From Massilia aurea (lineage in GTDB: Bacteria > Pseudomonadota > Gammaproteobacteria > Burkholderiales > Burkholderiaceae_D): a stretch of 64,000 bases of DNA. The notes below the pieces were generated by a model. It did no database searches and had not been told where the DNA came from. It saw only the letters and a program-made list of their open reading frames with translations. Shown piece after piece: positions 35,779 to 45,263 of the stretch. How positions within the stretch are numbered: position 1 is the first letter of the stretch; every line of letters begins with the position of its first letter. The stretch covers positions 1 through 64,000 of the forward strand of contig NZ_JACHBX010000004.1 of assembly GCF_014200505.1 (NCBI RefSeq), in the 5' to 3' direction. A program made the translations under genes and the position numbers.

Positions 35779-37603
35779 TCACAACTGCCACGGATGGTTG
35801 TTCCTGCCATCGAGCGCACTGTCGAGATACGTCGCGGCGCTGATCAGCGCTAGGTGCGTGAACGCCTGCGGGAAGTTACCCAGCAGCTCGGCCTTGCCGG
35901 TGAACTCCTCCGCGTACAGCCCGACGTGGTTACCGTAGGCGAGCAGCTTTTCCATATTGTTGTGCGCCTGTTCCAGACGGCCGGCGCGCGCCAGGCATTC
36001 CACGTACCAGAACGAGCAGGCCGCGAACGCACCTTCCTCGCCTTCGAGGCCATCGTCACGGTCGTAGCGCAGCACCAGCGCGTCGTCGCCCAGCTGGTCG
36101 CCGATGGCGTCGAGCGTGGCCAGCCACTGCGGATCGGTCGAACCGATGAAGCGCACCAGCGGCATCATCAGCATCGCGCCATCGAGGTCGGTGGAGCCCT
36201 TGCTGCGCACGAAGTGGCCCAGTTCCTTGTTCCAGAACGTGGCCCAGATGTAGTTGGAGATGTCGTTGCGCGCCGCAATCCACTGGTCGAACGGGGCGGT
36301 GAGCGAGCGCTTGCTGGCCAGGCGGATTGCCCGGTCGACCGCCACCCAGCACATGAGTTGCGAGTGCAGGTGCTCGCGCGGCGCTTCGCGGCCTTCCCAG
36401 ATGCCGGCGTCGGGCCGGCGCCAGTTGTCGCACACGAAGCCTACCACGTGGCACACGCCCAGCCAGCCGGCATGCGAGATCGCCTCGCCGTATTTATTGC
36501 TCAGATAAACCGCATCGAGCAGGGCGCCGAAGATATCGAGCTGCAGCTGGGTCGCCGCATCGTTGCCGATCCGGACCGGCTGCGAGCCGGCATAACCGGC
36601 CAGGTGATCCAGATCGACTTCGGCCTGCACTTCGCCGCCGTCGAGCGCGTACATGATGCGCAACTGGCCGTCATCGGGCCCATGGCCGGGGCGCTCGGCC
36701 GACCAGCGCGTGAATGCCTTGGCTTCCTCGGTGTAACCAAGGCGCATCAGCGCATACACGGTGAACGAGGCATCGCGGATCCAGGTCGAGCGGTAATCCC
36801 AGTTGCGCGAGCCGCCCAGCACCTCGGGCAGGCCGAAGGTGGCGGCAGCGACCATCGAGCCATGCCGGCGCGATGTCATCAGCTTGAGCACGAGTGCCGA
36901 ACGGGTGACGTCTTCGCGCCAGCGGCCCTTGTAGGTCGAGCGCCTGGCCCAGTTGCGCCAGTGCGCGACCACGTCAACCACCAGCGTATCGCGCGCCGCC
37001 TGGTCGAGGGGCGGGTCGCCTTCTTCGTCCATGACGATGTCGATCGACTCGCCGGCCTTCAGCACGAAGGTGGCGCCGGCGCCGCCGTCGACAGCGGTGA
37101 AGTCGACCGGCGCGCACAGGCGCAGCGACGGCGCGCCGGCGGCGGAAAACACCACCTGGTCCTGCGTGATGCTGACCTCGGGCTGCAGGCGCGCGTAGTC
37201 GAAGCGTGGCTGGCAATCGAGCCGCATCCGTACTTCGCCCTTCGTGACTTCCACGCGCCGCAGCACGCATGCCGCGCCGTGACCGATTTCCTCGGGGCCG
37301 GCCATCAGGTCGGTGATCTGGACACTGGCCTCGTCACTCAGCCACTGCGTGAGCAAAACATTGGTGTCGGGCAGGTAGGTCTGCACGACGCGCGCATCCG
37401 CCATCTGCGGGGCCAGCGTAAAGTGGCCGCCCTTGTCCGGGTCGAGCAGGGCGGCGAAGATGCTGGGGCTGTCGAAGTCGGGCCAGCACAAGAAGTCGAT
37501 CGTGCCGTCGGTGGCGACGAGCGCCATCGTGGCCAGGTTGCCGATGGCGCCGTGATCGGCAATCGGTCTTGGCGCCGGGGTGCCGGCCGAATGATCTGAA
37601 CGT

Positions 37604-37611
<8 letters not shown>
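35779..37611 (-). CDS. Glycoside hydrolase family 15 protein (glucoamylase/trehalase-like)
   Basis: The ATG at 37611 gives 610 residues; it lies within the 3' end of the SDR gene, whose TGA overlaps it by eight bases, so translation is coupled. The N terminus ADHGAIGNLATMALVATDGTIDFLCWPDFDSPSIFAALLD is typical of bacterial GH15 proteins. The (alpha/alpha)6 barrel segment contains WDYRSTWIRDASFTVYALMRLGY and, later, WEGREAPREHLHSQLMCWVAVDRAI, which carries a candidate catalytic glutamate. Substrates of this family are trehalose or alpha-glucans. No signal peptide is seen, so it acts in the cytoplasm. Confidence 0.88.
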
Positions 37612-38401
<790 letters not shown>

Positions 38402-38596
38402 GGGATTCTCCAGAAGGTCGGGGCGCACTGTTGCGTGCGCCGGATATGAGAATGACCTTAGCAGAAAGCGGCGATGGGCCCGGCACGCGTGCCGTGGCAA
38501 TGTCGTGCGGAAAAAGAAGGATTGAATAAGGCGCTTGAAATGCGTCCAGTGTGAGTCAGCGCACCGAGTGCGCACCCCGCCAGACATAAGATCGGG

Positions 38597-38630
38597 CTGT
38601 CTCTTTCAGGACATCCCTAGTTTTGGACTT
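38597..38630 (+). repeat. 34-bp exact repeat, copy 2 (upstream of an orphan terminator)
   Basis: Identical over 34 bp to 32598-32631. It is again followed at once by a terminator-type hairpin (38633-38662), though the hairpin sequences differ. No plus-strand gene lies upstream here: the SDR gene upstream is on the other strand. Confidence 0.9.
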
Positions 38631-38632
38631 TG

Positions 38633-38662
38633 GCCCGCTCCTCACCGAGCGGGCATTTTTTT
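38633..38662 (+). terminator. Terminator-type hairpin after the second 34-bp repeat
   Basis: A perfect GCCCGCTC/GAGCGGGC 8-bp stem, 6-base loop, then A and seven T on the plus strand. On the minus strand the tail has no T-tract, so it is not a good terminator for the HDOD gene that ends at 38665. It may instead block plus-strand (antisense) transcription into that gene. Confidence 0.78.
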
Positions 38663-38664
38663 GC

Positions 38665-39498
38665 CTACAGCAGCGCCGAGGTCAGGCTCTTGACCTCTTC
38701 GCCCGACTCTGCCAGTACGCCCTTGAGCGTGCCGTGGCCGAACACGAAGTCGATGGTGGCCGCGCCCGCATAGGTCGTGGCGCCCACGGGTGCGAACAGC
38801 GGCGACGGGAACGGCGCCAGATCATTGGCCAGCAGCAGTGTGTCGCCGAGGGTTTCGGGCGGCAGCGCGCGCATGCCGTCCCACAGCGCTTCGATGGCGC
38901 TCATCACGGGCGCCGGCACGGCCAGCTGGTGCAGCACGCCACGACCGATGGCGGCTTCGCCGTGGTCGAGCCAGGCCTCCAGATTATCGTCCAGCAGCCC
39001 CGGCATCGCTTCCGCACGCGACAGCAGATAAAAGCCGCCGACTTCGTGCACGATGCCGGCGAACAGCGCAGTTTCATGGTCGACGAACGAGACGCGGCGC
39101 GCGATGACTTGCGCCAGTGCGGCCACGTGGGCCGAGTGCGTCCAGAGCTGGTCGGCCTTCTTGCGCAGGCCAGGGTCGCGGATTTCGCTGGCCAGCTGGC
39201 GCACGATGACGGATGCGGCCAGCGCGCCCAGCGTGCGAAAGCCCACCCGCTGCACGGCGGCGGACACGCTTGTGACGTCGTTGCCGGAGCGGTTATAGGC
39301 GACGGAGTTGGCGATCGCTACAGTGCGCGCGGCCAGCAGCGGCTCGGCCTGCACGAGGCGGGCGGCGGCGTCGATATGGCAATCGGGTTCGCTCAACGCC
39401 CGCTGCAACTTGAGCGATGCGTGAACGCTGGTGGGGAACGTGAGTTCGCCCCGGCTGGCTTCAGCAGCGATGCTGTCGAGGGAGGAGAGTTGGTCCAT
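38665..39498 (-). CDS. HDOD-domain protein
   Basis: About 277 residues from the ATG at 39498; a start at 39522 is possible and neither has a clear ribosome site. The HDOD domain (a degenerate HD fold) spans residues ~20-210, with LQRALSEPDCHIDAAARLVQAEPLLAARTVAIANSVAYNR and LFAGIVHEVGGFYLLSR. HDOD proteins serve as signalling adaptors in chemotaxis, biofilm and stress circuits. No output domain is attached. The gene is monocistronic. Confidence 0.82.
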   Translation of the reverse strand: MDQLSSLDSIAAEASRGELTFPTSVHASLKLQRALSEPDCHIDAAARLVQAEPLLAARTVAIANSVAYNRSGNDVTSVSAAVQRVGFRTLGALAASVIVRQLASEIRDPGLRKKADQLWTHSAHVAALAQVIARRVSFVDHETALFAGIVHEVGGFYLLSRAEAMPGLLDDNLEAWLDHGEAAIGRGVLHQLAVPAPVMSAIEALWDGMRALPPETLGDTLLLANDLAPFPSPLFAPVGATTYAGAATIDFVFGHGTLKGVLAESGEEVKSLTSALL

Positions 39499-39590
39499 CA
39501 AAAAATTATACCCCCAACCCATCAGAACGCGACCAAATATATTGCTCTAGAGAACCACGGGCGGTGGCCTGTGGTGTCCCTGCGACCGGA

Positions 39591-39872
39591 TTACGCTTCG
39601 CTGAAGATGGCGTCGCAGCCTTCTTTTGGCTCTTCGGTATTTTCCAGCTCGTCGGCCAGGCCGAGGTCGAACAGTTCTTCGACGGCATTCATGTAGCTGT
39701 TGAGCTTGGTAGCGCCGATCAGGCGGTAGATTTCGCCGGCTTCGTTGCGCACGCCGATCAGCATCGGTTCTTGCTGGACTTCATCCAGGGGAGCGACGTC
39801 GAGCAGGATGTTGCCGATGATGTGCTTGTCGAAATGGGCGGGCTTCTTGTCGTCGATGAGGGCGGTTTTCAA
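39591..39872 (-). CDS. Small hypothetical protein coupled to a MarR gene (TTG start)
   Basis: A 93-residue protein is read from a TTG at 39872 preceded by GAAGGAAACGCC. The TTGA overlap means the MarR stop codon and this start share bases, a clear sign of coupled translation. The product is acidic, with no signal or membrane segment: NILLDVAPLDEVQQEPMLIG, RNEAGEIYRLIGATKLNSYMNAVEELFDLGLADELE. The family is not recognised. It may be a partner or co-factor of the MarR regulator. The nearest upstream alternative start would lie in the MarR reading frame region. Confidence 0.68.
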   Translation of the reverse strand: MKTALIDDKKPAHFDKHIIGNILLDVAPLDEVQQEPMLIGVRNEAGEIYRLIGATKLNSYMNAVEELFDLGLADELENTEEPKEGCDAIFSEA

Positions 39873-40342
39873 GGCGTTTCCTTCAGGTGGGGTGGTGATG
39901 GCAGGGGACCGTTGCCGTGGCTGGTGATCCGGGTGCGCAGCAGCGTCAGGGCGGTTTCGAGCGTGGCGAAGTCGGTGTCGCTGTAAGCGTGGAATAATTC
40001 CTTGCCGCGTGCGATCACGAGCGGGAATACATCGCAGAATACCTGTTCTCCGGCCGGCGTGAGGCGCACGAAGAACGAGCGCTTGTCGTCGCAGCTGCGC
40101 TCGCGCAGTACTAGGCCCTTGTGCTCCAGGCGTTCGATGACGCCGGTGAGCGTGCCCTTGGTGATCAGGGTGCGCTCGCCCAGCTCCTTGTAGCTCATGC
40201 CGCTCGTGTTGCCGAGCGTGGCGATGATATCGAACTGCGCATGCGTCAAGCCATTCTGGCGCACGGCGTCGCCCGAGACGCGCTCGAAGCTCTGCATGCA
40301 CTCGGCCAGCAGTCGGACGCTTTTTAGATATCGTTCCCCCAT
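39869..40342 (-). CDS. MarR-family transcriptional regulator
   Basis: 157 residues. The winged helix is visible in LTHAQFDIIATLGNTSGMSYKELGERTLITKGTLTGVIERLEHKGLVLRERSCDDKRSFFVRLTPAGEQVF. Two cysteines (CMQSF near residue 15, SCDDKRS near residue 83) might sense oxidants, as in OhrR/MgrA-type members, but their spacing is not the classical one. It heads a two-gene operon with the small TTG-start gene. No adjacent divergent target gene is obvious; the argR gene starts 180 bp away in the opposite direction. Confidence 0.88.
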   Translation of the reverse strand: MGERYLKSVRLLAECMQSFERVSGDAVRQNGLTHAQFDIIATLGNTSGMSYKELGERTLITKGTLTGVIERLEHKGLVLRERSCDDKRSFFVRLTPAGEQVFCDVFPLVIARGKELFHAYSDTDFATLETALTLLRTRITSHGNGPLPSPPHLKETP

Positions 40343-40522
40343 GGGCCGGGATTATAGCCGCCCGCTGCATTGCCGGTAGCACCACGCGTCCACCGATACG
40401 CAATATTACCGGGCAGGCAGTCACAGGCCCGTTGCGTGAATGTTCTCCGGTATGATGTACGCCCATGTCGTTTGCACAGGCCTGTGGCCATTTCCTTTTC
40501 GTGACCCTGACCATCCGCCGCG

Positions 40523-41461
40523 ATGCAGCCTGACCTGTCCCTGCTGACCCAGGAGCGGCTGCTGCGCGTGCTCCTGGTCAACGCTGGCGAGCCGGACGCG
40601 CTGACCTGGTCCGGGCTGTACCAGCCGCTGCGGCTGGCCGCCAAGGTACTGGGGCCCGAGCGCCTGCACGTCGACGTGCGCAGTCCCGACAAGTTCATGG
40701 GCGACGCGCAGCGTCACTGGCACCTGGTGCTGCTGGTGGCCGACGAAGCCGAAGCCGCGCTGCGCCCGGCCAATCTGCGCGCGCTGGTCGAGCGCTGCCG
40801 CGCCGCGCCGTTCTGGGGCGGCGTCGGCGCCGGCGTGCTGTGGCTGGCCGACGCGGGCGTCCTGCATGGCGTGCGCACGGCGCTGCCGTGGGCGCTGTAC
40901 CCGGACGTCAATGCCCAGGCCGAGCAGGCCCTGCTCACCCCCAACCTGTACGAATTCGATGCCAACCGCCTCACGTGCTGCGGCGGCGCGGCCAGTATCG
41001 ACTTCGCGCTGACGCTGGTCGACCTGTTGTTTGGCGCGACCGTCCAGGCGCAAGTAAAAGAAACGCTGTGCATCGACCGCGTGCGCGGCCCGGACGAGCG
41101 CCAGCGCGTGGCGCTGCAGGCCCGCTTCGGCGCGCTGCAACCCAAACTGTCCGAGGCGGTGGCGCTGATGGAAGCCAATATCGAAGAGCCGCTGTCCACC
41201 GACGAAATTGCCCAACTGGCCGGCATTTCGCGGCGCCAGCTCGAGCGTCTGTTCAAGCAATACCTGGGCAGCCTGCCATCGCGCTACTACCTCGAACTGC
41301 GCCTGCGCCGCTCGCGCCAGCTCCTGCTCGACACCAATCACTCGATCGTGCAGGTGGGGCTGATGTGCGGGTTTTCGTCGGGTTCGCACTTTTCGACGGC
41401 CTTTGGGGCTCTGTTCGGCAATACGCCACGCGAAGAGCGGCAGAGGAAGCTGGCGCAGTGA
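40523..41461 (+). CDS. argR: AraC-family regulator with DJ-1/PfpI domain, ArgR-type activator of the ast genes
   Basis: 312 residues. The N-terminal ~190 form a DJ-1/PfpI-like sensor domain (LRVLLVNAGEPDALTW... HLVLLVADEAEAAL). The C terminus is an AraC DNA-binding domain: LSTDEIAQLAGISRRQLERLFKQYLGSLPSRYYLELRLRRSRQLLL and VGLMCGFSSGSHFSTAFGALFGNTPREER. This layout is that of Pseudomonas ArgR, which activates arginine catabolism when arginine is present. It precedes the ast operon by 309 bp, and the ast promoter has matching half-sites. The exact start is uncertain by a few codons. Confidence 0.87.
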   Translation: MQPDLSLLTQERLLRVLLVNAGEPDALTWSGLYQPLRLAAKVLGPERLHVDVRSPDKFMGDAQRHWHLVLLVADEAEAALRPANLRALVERCRAAPFWGGVGAGVLWLADAGVLHGVRTALPWALYPDVNAQAEQALLTPNLYEFDANRLTCCGGAASIDFALTLVDLLFGATVQAQVKETLCIDRVRGPDERQRVALQARFGALQPKLSEAVALMEANIEEPLSTDEIAQLAGISRRQLERLFKQYLGSLPSRYYLELRLRRSRQLLLDTNHSIVQVGLMCGFSSGSHFSTAFGALFGNTPREERQRKLAQ

Positions 41462-41488
41462 TTACTTACCTCTTGGCTACGTCCCCTC

Positions 41489-41598
41489 GCACGTCGTTCC
41501 AGCAGAGGCTGGAACCCAAGTGTGCGTGCATATCGGCAAAGTTTAACGCTACAGGCACGCGACGAGCTTGGGTTCCAGCCTTCGCTGGAACGACGTGC
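41489..41598. repeat. REPIN-like inverted pair of palindromic units
   Basis: Left unit (41489-41520) begins GCACGTCGTTCCAGC and ends GGCTGGAACCCAAG. The right unit (41567-41598) is its reverse complement with 2 differences in the loop (AGA against GAA). Each unit is itself a hairpin, and the pair could fold as a long cruciform with a 46-bp loop. Similar GTCGTTCCAGC-type units are dispersed in many proteobacterial genomes. Confidence 0.82.
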
Positions 41599-41667
41599 GA
41601 TGGAAGCCAGCCAGTAGCGCCGTTATCTCCATGCCAATAACTACCTCGTCCAAAAATGAAAATGCCT

Positions 41668-41710
41668 GTCGCACTTCTAAAAGAAGTTGTCGGCCAGCGT
41701 TTCTATAATG
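41668..41710 (+). promoter_or_regulatory. ast operon promoter with ArgR-type half-sites
   Basis: TGTCGC (41668-41673) followed after 8 bases by AA, and TGTCGG (41689-41694), form direct half-sites 21 bp apart. The second site ends at 41704, next to TATAAT (41705-41710). There is no good -35 at 17-bp spacing, which suits an activator-dependent promoter. Pseudomonas ArgR is known to bind tandem TGTCGC-type half-sites of this period. Binding here is inferred. Confidence 0.66.
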
Positions 41711-41770
41711 AATTGATCATGCGGGAGAAGCATCCCGCGCCATTTACATTGATTGGATGAGGAAAAAGCC

Positions 41771-43072
41771 ATGAACGCTCAGCTTGATTCGGGTATCGCC
41801 ACGCGGTCTGTCACCCGCCAGACCTTCGACGACGTCCTGGTCCCGACCTATGCCCCGGCCGCCATGGTGCCGGTGCGCGCATCGGGCCTGGACCTGTGGG
41901 ACCAGGAAGGCAAGCAGTATCTGGACTTCACCTCGGGCATCGCCGTCACCTCGCTGGGCCACGCCCACCCTGAAGTGAACGAAGCGCTGACCAAGCAGCT
42001 CAACACCCTCTGGCACCTCGGCAACGGCTACACCAACGAGCCGGTGCTGCGTCTGGCCAGTGCGCTGACCGAAGCGACGTTCGCCGAGCGCGCATTCTTC
42101 TGCAACTCGGGCGCCGAAGCCAACGAAGCGGCCCTGAAGCTCGCCCGTAAATACGCGCACACCAAGTTCGGTCCGCACAAGTCGCGCATCGTGTCGTGCC
42201 TGGCCTCGTTTCACGGCCGCACGCTGTTTACCGTGTCGGTCGGCGGCCAGTCGAAGTACACCGAAGGCTTCGAGCCGCTGCCACCGGAACTGAGCCACAT
42301 CCCGTACAACGACATCGAGGCCGCGCGCGCCGCGATTACCGATGATGTCGCGGCCGTGATCGTCGAGCCGATCCAGGGCGAGGGCGGCGTCATTCCGGGC
42401 AACCCGGACTACCTGAAAGCGCTGCGCGAGCTGTGCGACCAGACCGGCGCGCTGCTGATCTTCGACGAAGTCCAGTCGGGCATGGGCCGCACCGGCACGC
42501 TGTTCGCCTACGAGCAGATGAACGTCAAGCCGGACGTCCTGACGTCGGCCAAGGCGCTGGGCAACGGCTACCCGATCGGCGCGATGCTCACCACCACCGA
42601 GATCGCCAAGCACCTGGGCGTGGGCAGCCACGGCACGACCTACGGCGGCAATCCACTGGCCACCACGGTCGCACTGAAGGTCCTGGAGATCATCAACCAG
42701 CCGGCCTTCCTGGCGCGCGTGAAAGAAGCCAACGTGGCAATCATGACGAACCTGCTGCAACTGGCGGCGGACTTCCCGCAGGTGTTCGGCCAGCCACGCG
42801 GCATGGGCCTGCTCCTGGGCCTGCCGATGGCGGAAACGTCGAAAGGCCGTTCGAAGGACTTCACCAAGATCGCCGAGAAGATGGGCCTGATGCTGCTGAT
42901 CGCCGGTCCGGACGTCGTGCGCCTGGCGCCGGCGCTGATCGTCTCGGACGCGCAGATCGCCGAAGCGAACCGCATCATGCGCGCCGCCGTGGCCGAGTTC
43001 CTGGCCGACGCCATTGACGAGCCTGCGGCGCCACGCAAAGAGGCACCCGTGCCTGCACCCGACGCCGCCTGA
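41771..43072 (+). CDS. astC: Succinylornithine/acetylornithine transaminase
   Basis: 433 residues from the ATG at 41771 after GAGGAAAAAGCC. It is a class III PLP aminotransferase: SGAEANEAALKLARKYA, SFHGRTLFTVSVGGQSKYTEGFEPLP, LLIFDEVQSGMGRTGTLFAYEQ and the PLP lysine Lys261 in TSAKALGNGYPIGAML. In the AST pathway it converts succinylornithine and 2-oxoglutarate to succinylglutamate semialdehyde and glutamate. The C terminus is ~25 residues longer than usual, with a proline/alanine-rich tail (PAAPRKEAPVPAPDAA). First gene of the operon. Confidence 0.9.
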   Translation: MNAQLDSGIATRSVTRQTFDDVLVPTYAPAAMVPVRASGLDLWDQEGKQYLDFTSGIAVTSLGHAHPEVNEALTKQLNTLWHLGNGYTNEPVLRLASALTEATFAERAFFCNSGAEANEAALKLARKYAHTKFGPHKSRIVSCLASFHGRTLFTVSVGGQSKYTEGFEPLPPELSHIPYNDIEAARAAITDDVAAVIVEPIQGEGGVIPGNPDYLKALRELCDQTGALLIFDEVQSGMGRTGTLFAYEQMNVKPDVLTSAKALGNGYPIGAMLTTTEIAKHLGVGSHGTTYGGNPLATTVALKVLEIINQPAFLARVKEANVAIMTNLLQLAADFPQVFGQPRGMGLLLGLPMAETSKGRSKDFTKIAEKMGLMLLIAGPDVVRLAPALIVSDAQIAEANRIMRAAVAEFLADAIDEPAAPRKEAPVPAPDAA

Positions 43073-43140
43073 TGCATCGGACCCGCCGGTCGCCTTGAAT
43101 CAGGCGGCCGGCCGCACGCACTGACCCACAGGGAGACCAC

Positions 43141-44193
43141 ATGTATGTTGTCCGTCCGGTAGATCGCGCGGATATCGGCGCGCTCGAAGCGATGGCTGCT
43201 ATTTCGATGCCGGGGGTGCATACGCTCCCGCGCACGCGCGAAGGCATCAATGCCGCCGTCGAGCGCTCGCTCGCCTCGTTCGCCGCGCAAGTCGATATTC
43301 CAAGCGAAGAATCGTATCTGTTCGTGCTCGAAGACCTGCGCTCGCGCGAGGTCGTCGGCACCGCCGCCATCCACGCGTCGGCCGGCTCGAACGGCACCTA
43401 TTTCGCGTTTCGCAACGATGTCATCCAGCAGGTCTCGCGTGACCTGAACATCAGCCACAACGTGCACGCACTGACGCTGTGCTCCGAGCTGACTGCCTAC
43501 TCGCACCTGTCGGGCTTTTTTGTCCGCAACCGCGAGAGCGCGGGCGTCGAGGCGGCGCTGCTGTCGCGCGCGCGCCTGCTGTACGCGATGCTCGCGCCGC
43601 ACCGCTTTGGCGACCGCTTCTTCGTGCCGCTGGCCGGGCGCGTCGATGCCGATGGCCAGTCACCGTTCTGGAATGCGCTGGGCCGCAAGTTCTTCAAGAT
43701 GGACTTTCTCGAAGCCGAGCGCCTGATCGAAGGCGCCCGCAACCGCACGCTGATCGTCGAACTGATGCCGCACTATCCCGTCTACGTGCCGCTGCTGCCG
43801 GGCGACGCCCAGGCGGCGCTGGGCCAGATCCATCCGGGTGGCCAGATGGCGTTTGATCTGCTGGCGCAGGAAGGCTTTGAAGCCGACGAGTACATCGACA
43901 TCTTCGACGGCGGCCCGATCCTGCAGGCGCACAAGAACGCGCTGCGCTCGTTCGGCGCGTCGCAGCGCCTGCGCGTGGCCGCTGCCGGGCAAGAGTCGCC
44001 GAACCACGGCGCGCCGGTGGCCTACGCCGTTGCCAGCGTCGACAATGGCTTCCGGGCCGTGACGCTGCACTCTTCGCCGCTCGAACAAGGCTCAACGATC
44101 GCGCTACCGCGCGACGTCCAGCAGGCGCTTGGCGTCGCAGCGGGCGACGAGGTCGTCTGCCTGCGCATCGAAGGAGAAGCATCATGCTCGTGA
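43141..44193 (+). CDS. aruF: Arginine/ornithine N-succinyltransferase, alpha subunit
   Basis: 350 residues, AstA/AruF family. The N-terminal MYVVRPVDRADIGALEAMAAISMPGVHTLPRTREGI and SELTAYSHLSGFFVRNRESAGVEAALLSRARLLYAMLAPHRFGDRFFVPLAG match the family. GNAT-like fold. With AruG it transfers succinyl from succinyl-CoA to arginine, the first step of AST. Two-subunit enzymes are known in Pseudomonas, in contrast to the single AstA of enterics. The start of aruG overlaps its last 10 bp. Confidence 0.9.
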   Translation: MYVVRPVDRADIGALEAMAAISMPGVHTLPRTREGINAAVERSLASFAAQVDIPSEESYLFVLEDLRSREVVGTAAIHASAGSNGTYFAFRNDVIQQVSRDLNISHNVHALTLCSELTAYSHLSGFFVRNRESAGVEAALLSRARLLYAMLAPHRFGDRFFVPLAGRVDADGQSPFWNALGRKFFKMDFLEAERLIEGARNRTLIVELMPHYPVYVPLLPGDAQAALGQIHPGGQMAFDLLAQEGFEADEYIDIFDGGPILQAHKNALRSFGASQRLRVAAAGQESPNHGAPVAYAVASVDNGFRAVTLHSSPLEQGSTIALPRDVQQALGVAAGDEVVCLRIEGEASCS

Positions 44194-45263
44194 TCCGCGC
44201 CGCCAAAACGTCCGACCTGGACGCCCTGATCAATATGGCGCACCAGGCCGGCAGCGGCATGACGACGCTGAAGCCCGATCCCGAGATGCTGGGCCAGCGC
44301 CTGGCCACGTCCGAGGCCTCGTTTGCCGAAACCATCCGCCCCGAACAGCGCGACTACATGTTCGTGCTCGAAGAGCCGCAGGACGGCAGCATTGCCGGCG
44401 TCTGCGCGATCAAGGGCGCGGTGGGCCTGACCGAACCGTTCTACAACTACCGCATCGGTACGCTGGTGCACTGCAGCCGCGAACTGAATGTCTTCACGCG
44501 CATGGAGACGCTGTACCTGTCGAACGATCTCACTGGCTCGACCGAACTGTGCTCGCTGTTTCTGCTGCCTGAATACCGCGTGGGCTTCAACGGCAAGTGG
44601 CTCTCCAAGAGCCGCTTCCTGTTCATCGCCCAGTTCCAGCAGCTGTTTACCGAAAAGATCATCGCCGAGATGCGCGGCTACCAGGACGAGGGCGGCGATT
44701 CGCCGTTCTACGAAGGCCTGGGCCGGCACTTCTTCAAGATGGATTTCAACCATGTCGACGGCCTGACCGCGATCGGCAAGAAATCCTTCATCGCCGAACT
44801 GATGCCGCGCCAGCCGCTGTATGTCGACTACCTGCCGCAATCGGCCATCGACGTCATCGGCAAGGTGCACACCTCGACCCAGCCGGCGCGCCGCCTGCTG
44901 GAGCAAGAGGGCATGTACTACGAAGGCTATGTCGACATTTTCGACGCCGGCCCCGTGCTGCAGGGCCGCGTGTCGGAACTGCGCGCCGTGCGCGATAGCG
45001 TGCTGGCCGTGGCGGCGCAAGGCTTGCCGGCGATCGACGCCGGCGAGGTGGTCGAGGGTGCGCCCAAGGACATCGCCCACGACACCGAACACATGCTGGT
45101 GTCGAACACGCGCCTGGACGACTTCCGGATGATCCTCACGCGCGCCGTGCCTGGCGCAGGAAGCGTGGTCCTGAGTCCCGACGAGCTGGCGCTGCTGCGC
45201 ATCGCCGCCGGCGACAATGTGCGTACCCTGACACTCAATACCAGGAAAAACACCCATGGCTAA
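44184..45263 (+). CDS. aruG: Arginine N-succinyltransferase, beta subunit
   Basis: 359 residues, with GAAGGAGAAGCATC before the ATG and a 10-bp overlap with aruF. Family blocks: MLVIRAAKTSDLDALINMAHQAGSGMTTL, NVFTRMETLYLSNDLTGSTELCSLFL, GLGRHFFKMDFNHVDGL and FIAELMPRQPLYVDYLP. A paralog of aruF. Closest in type to the classical AstA, so probably the catalytic subunit. Overlaps astD by eight bp. Confidence 0.92.
   Translation: MLVIRAAKTSDLDALINMAHQAGSGMTTLKPDPEMLGQRLATSEASFAETIRPEQRDYMFVLEEPQDGSIAGVCAIKGAVGLTEPFYNYRIGTLVHCSRELNVFTRMETLYLSNDLTGSTELCSLFLLPEYRVGFNGKWLSKSRFLFIAQFQQLFTEKIIAEMRGYQDEGGDSPFYEGLGRHFFKMDFNHVDGLTAIGKKSFIAELMPRQPLYVDYLPQSAIDVIGKVHTSTQPARRLLEQEGMYYEGYVDIFDAGPVLQGRVSELRAVRDSVLAVAAQGLPAIDAGEVVEGAPKDIAHDTEHMLVSNTRLDDFRMILTRAVPGAGSVVLSPDELALLRIAAGDNVRTLTLNTRKNTHG

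Larger units (their letters stand above)
41462..41770. other. argR-astC intergenic region
   Basis: A 309-bp stretch without a gene. Its left half holds an inverted pair of 32-bp hairpin units (41489-41520 and 41567-41598). The right half has the ast promoter with two TGTCGC-type half-sites and TATAAT. A hairpin GCGGGAGAAGCATCCCGC at 41722-41739 lies in the predicted 5' leader. Confidence 0.8.
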
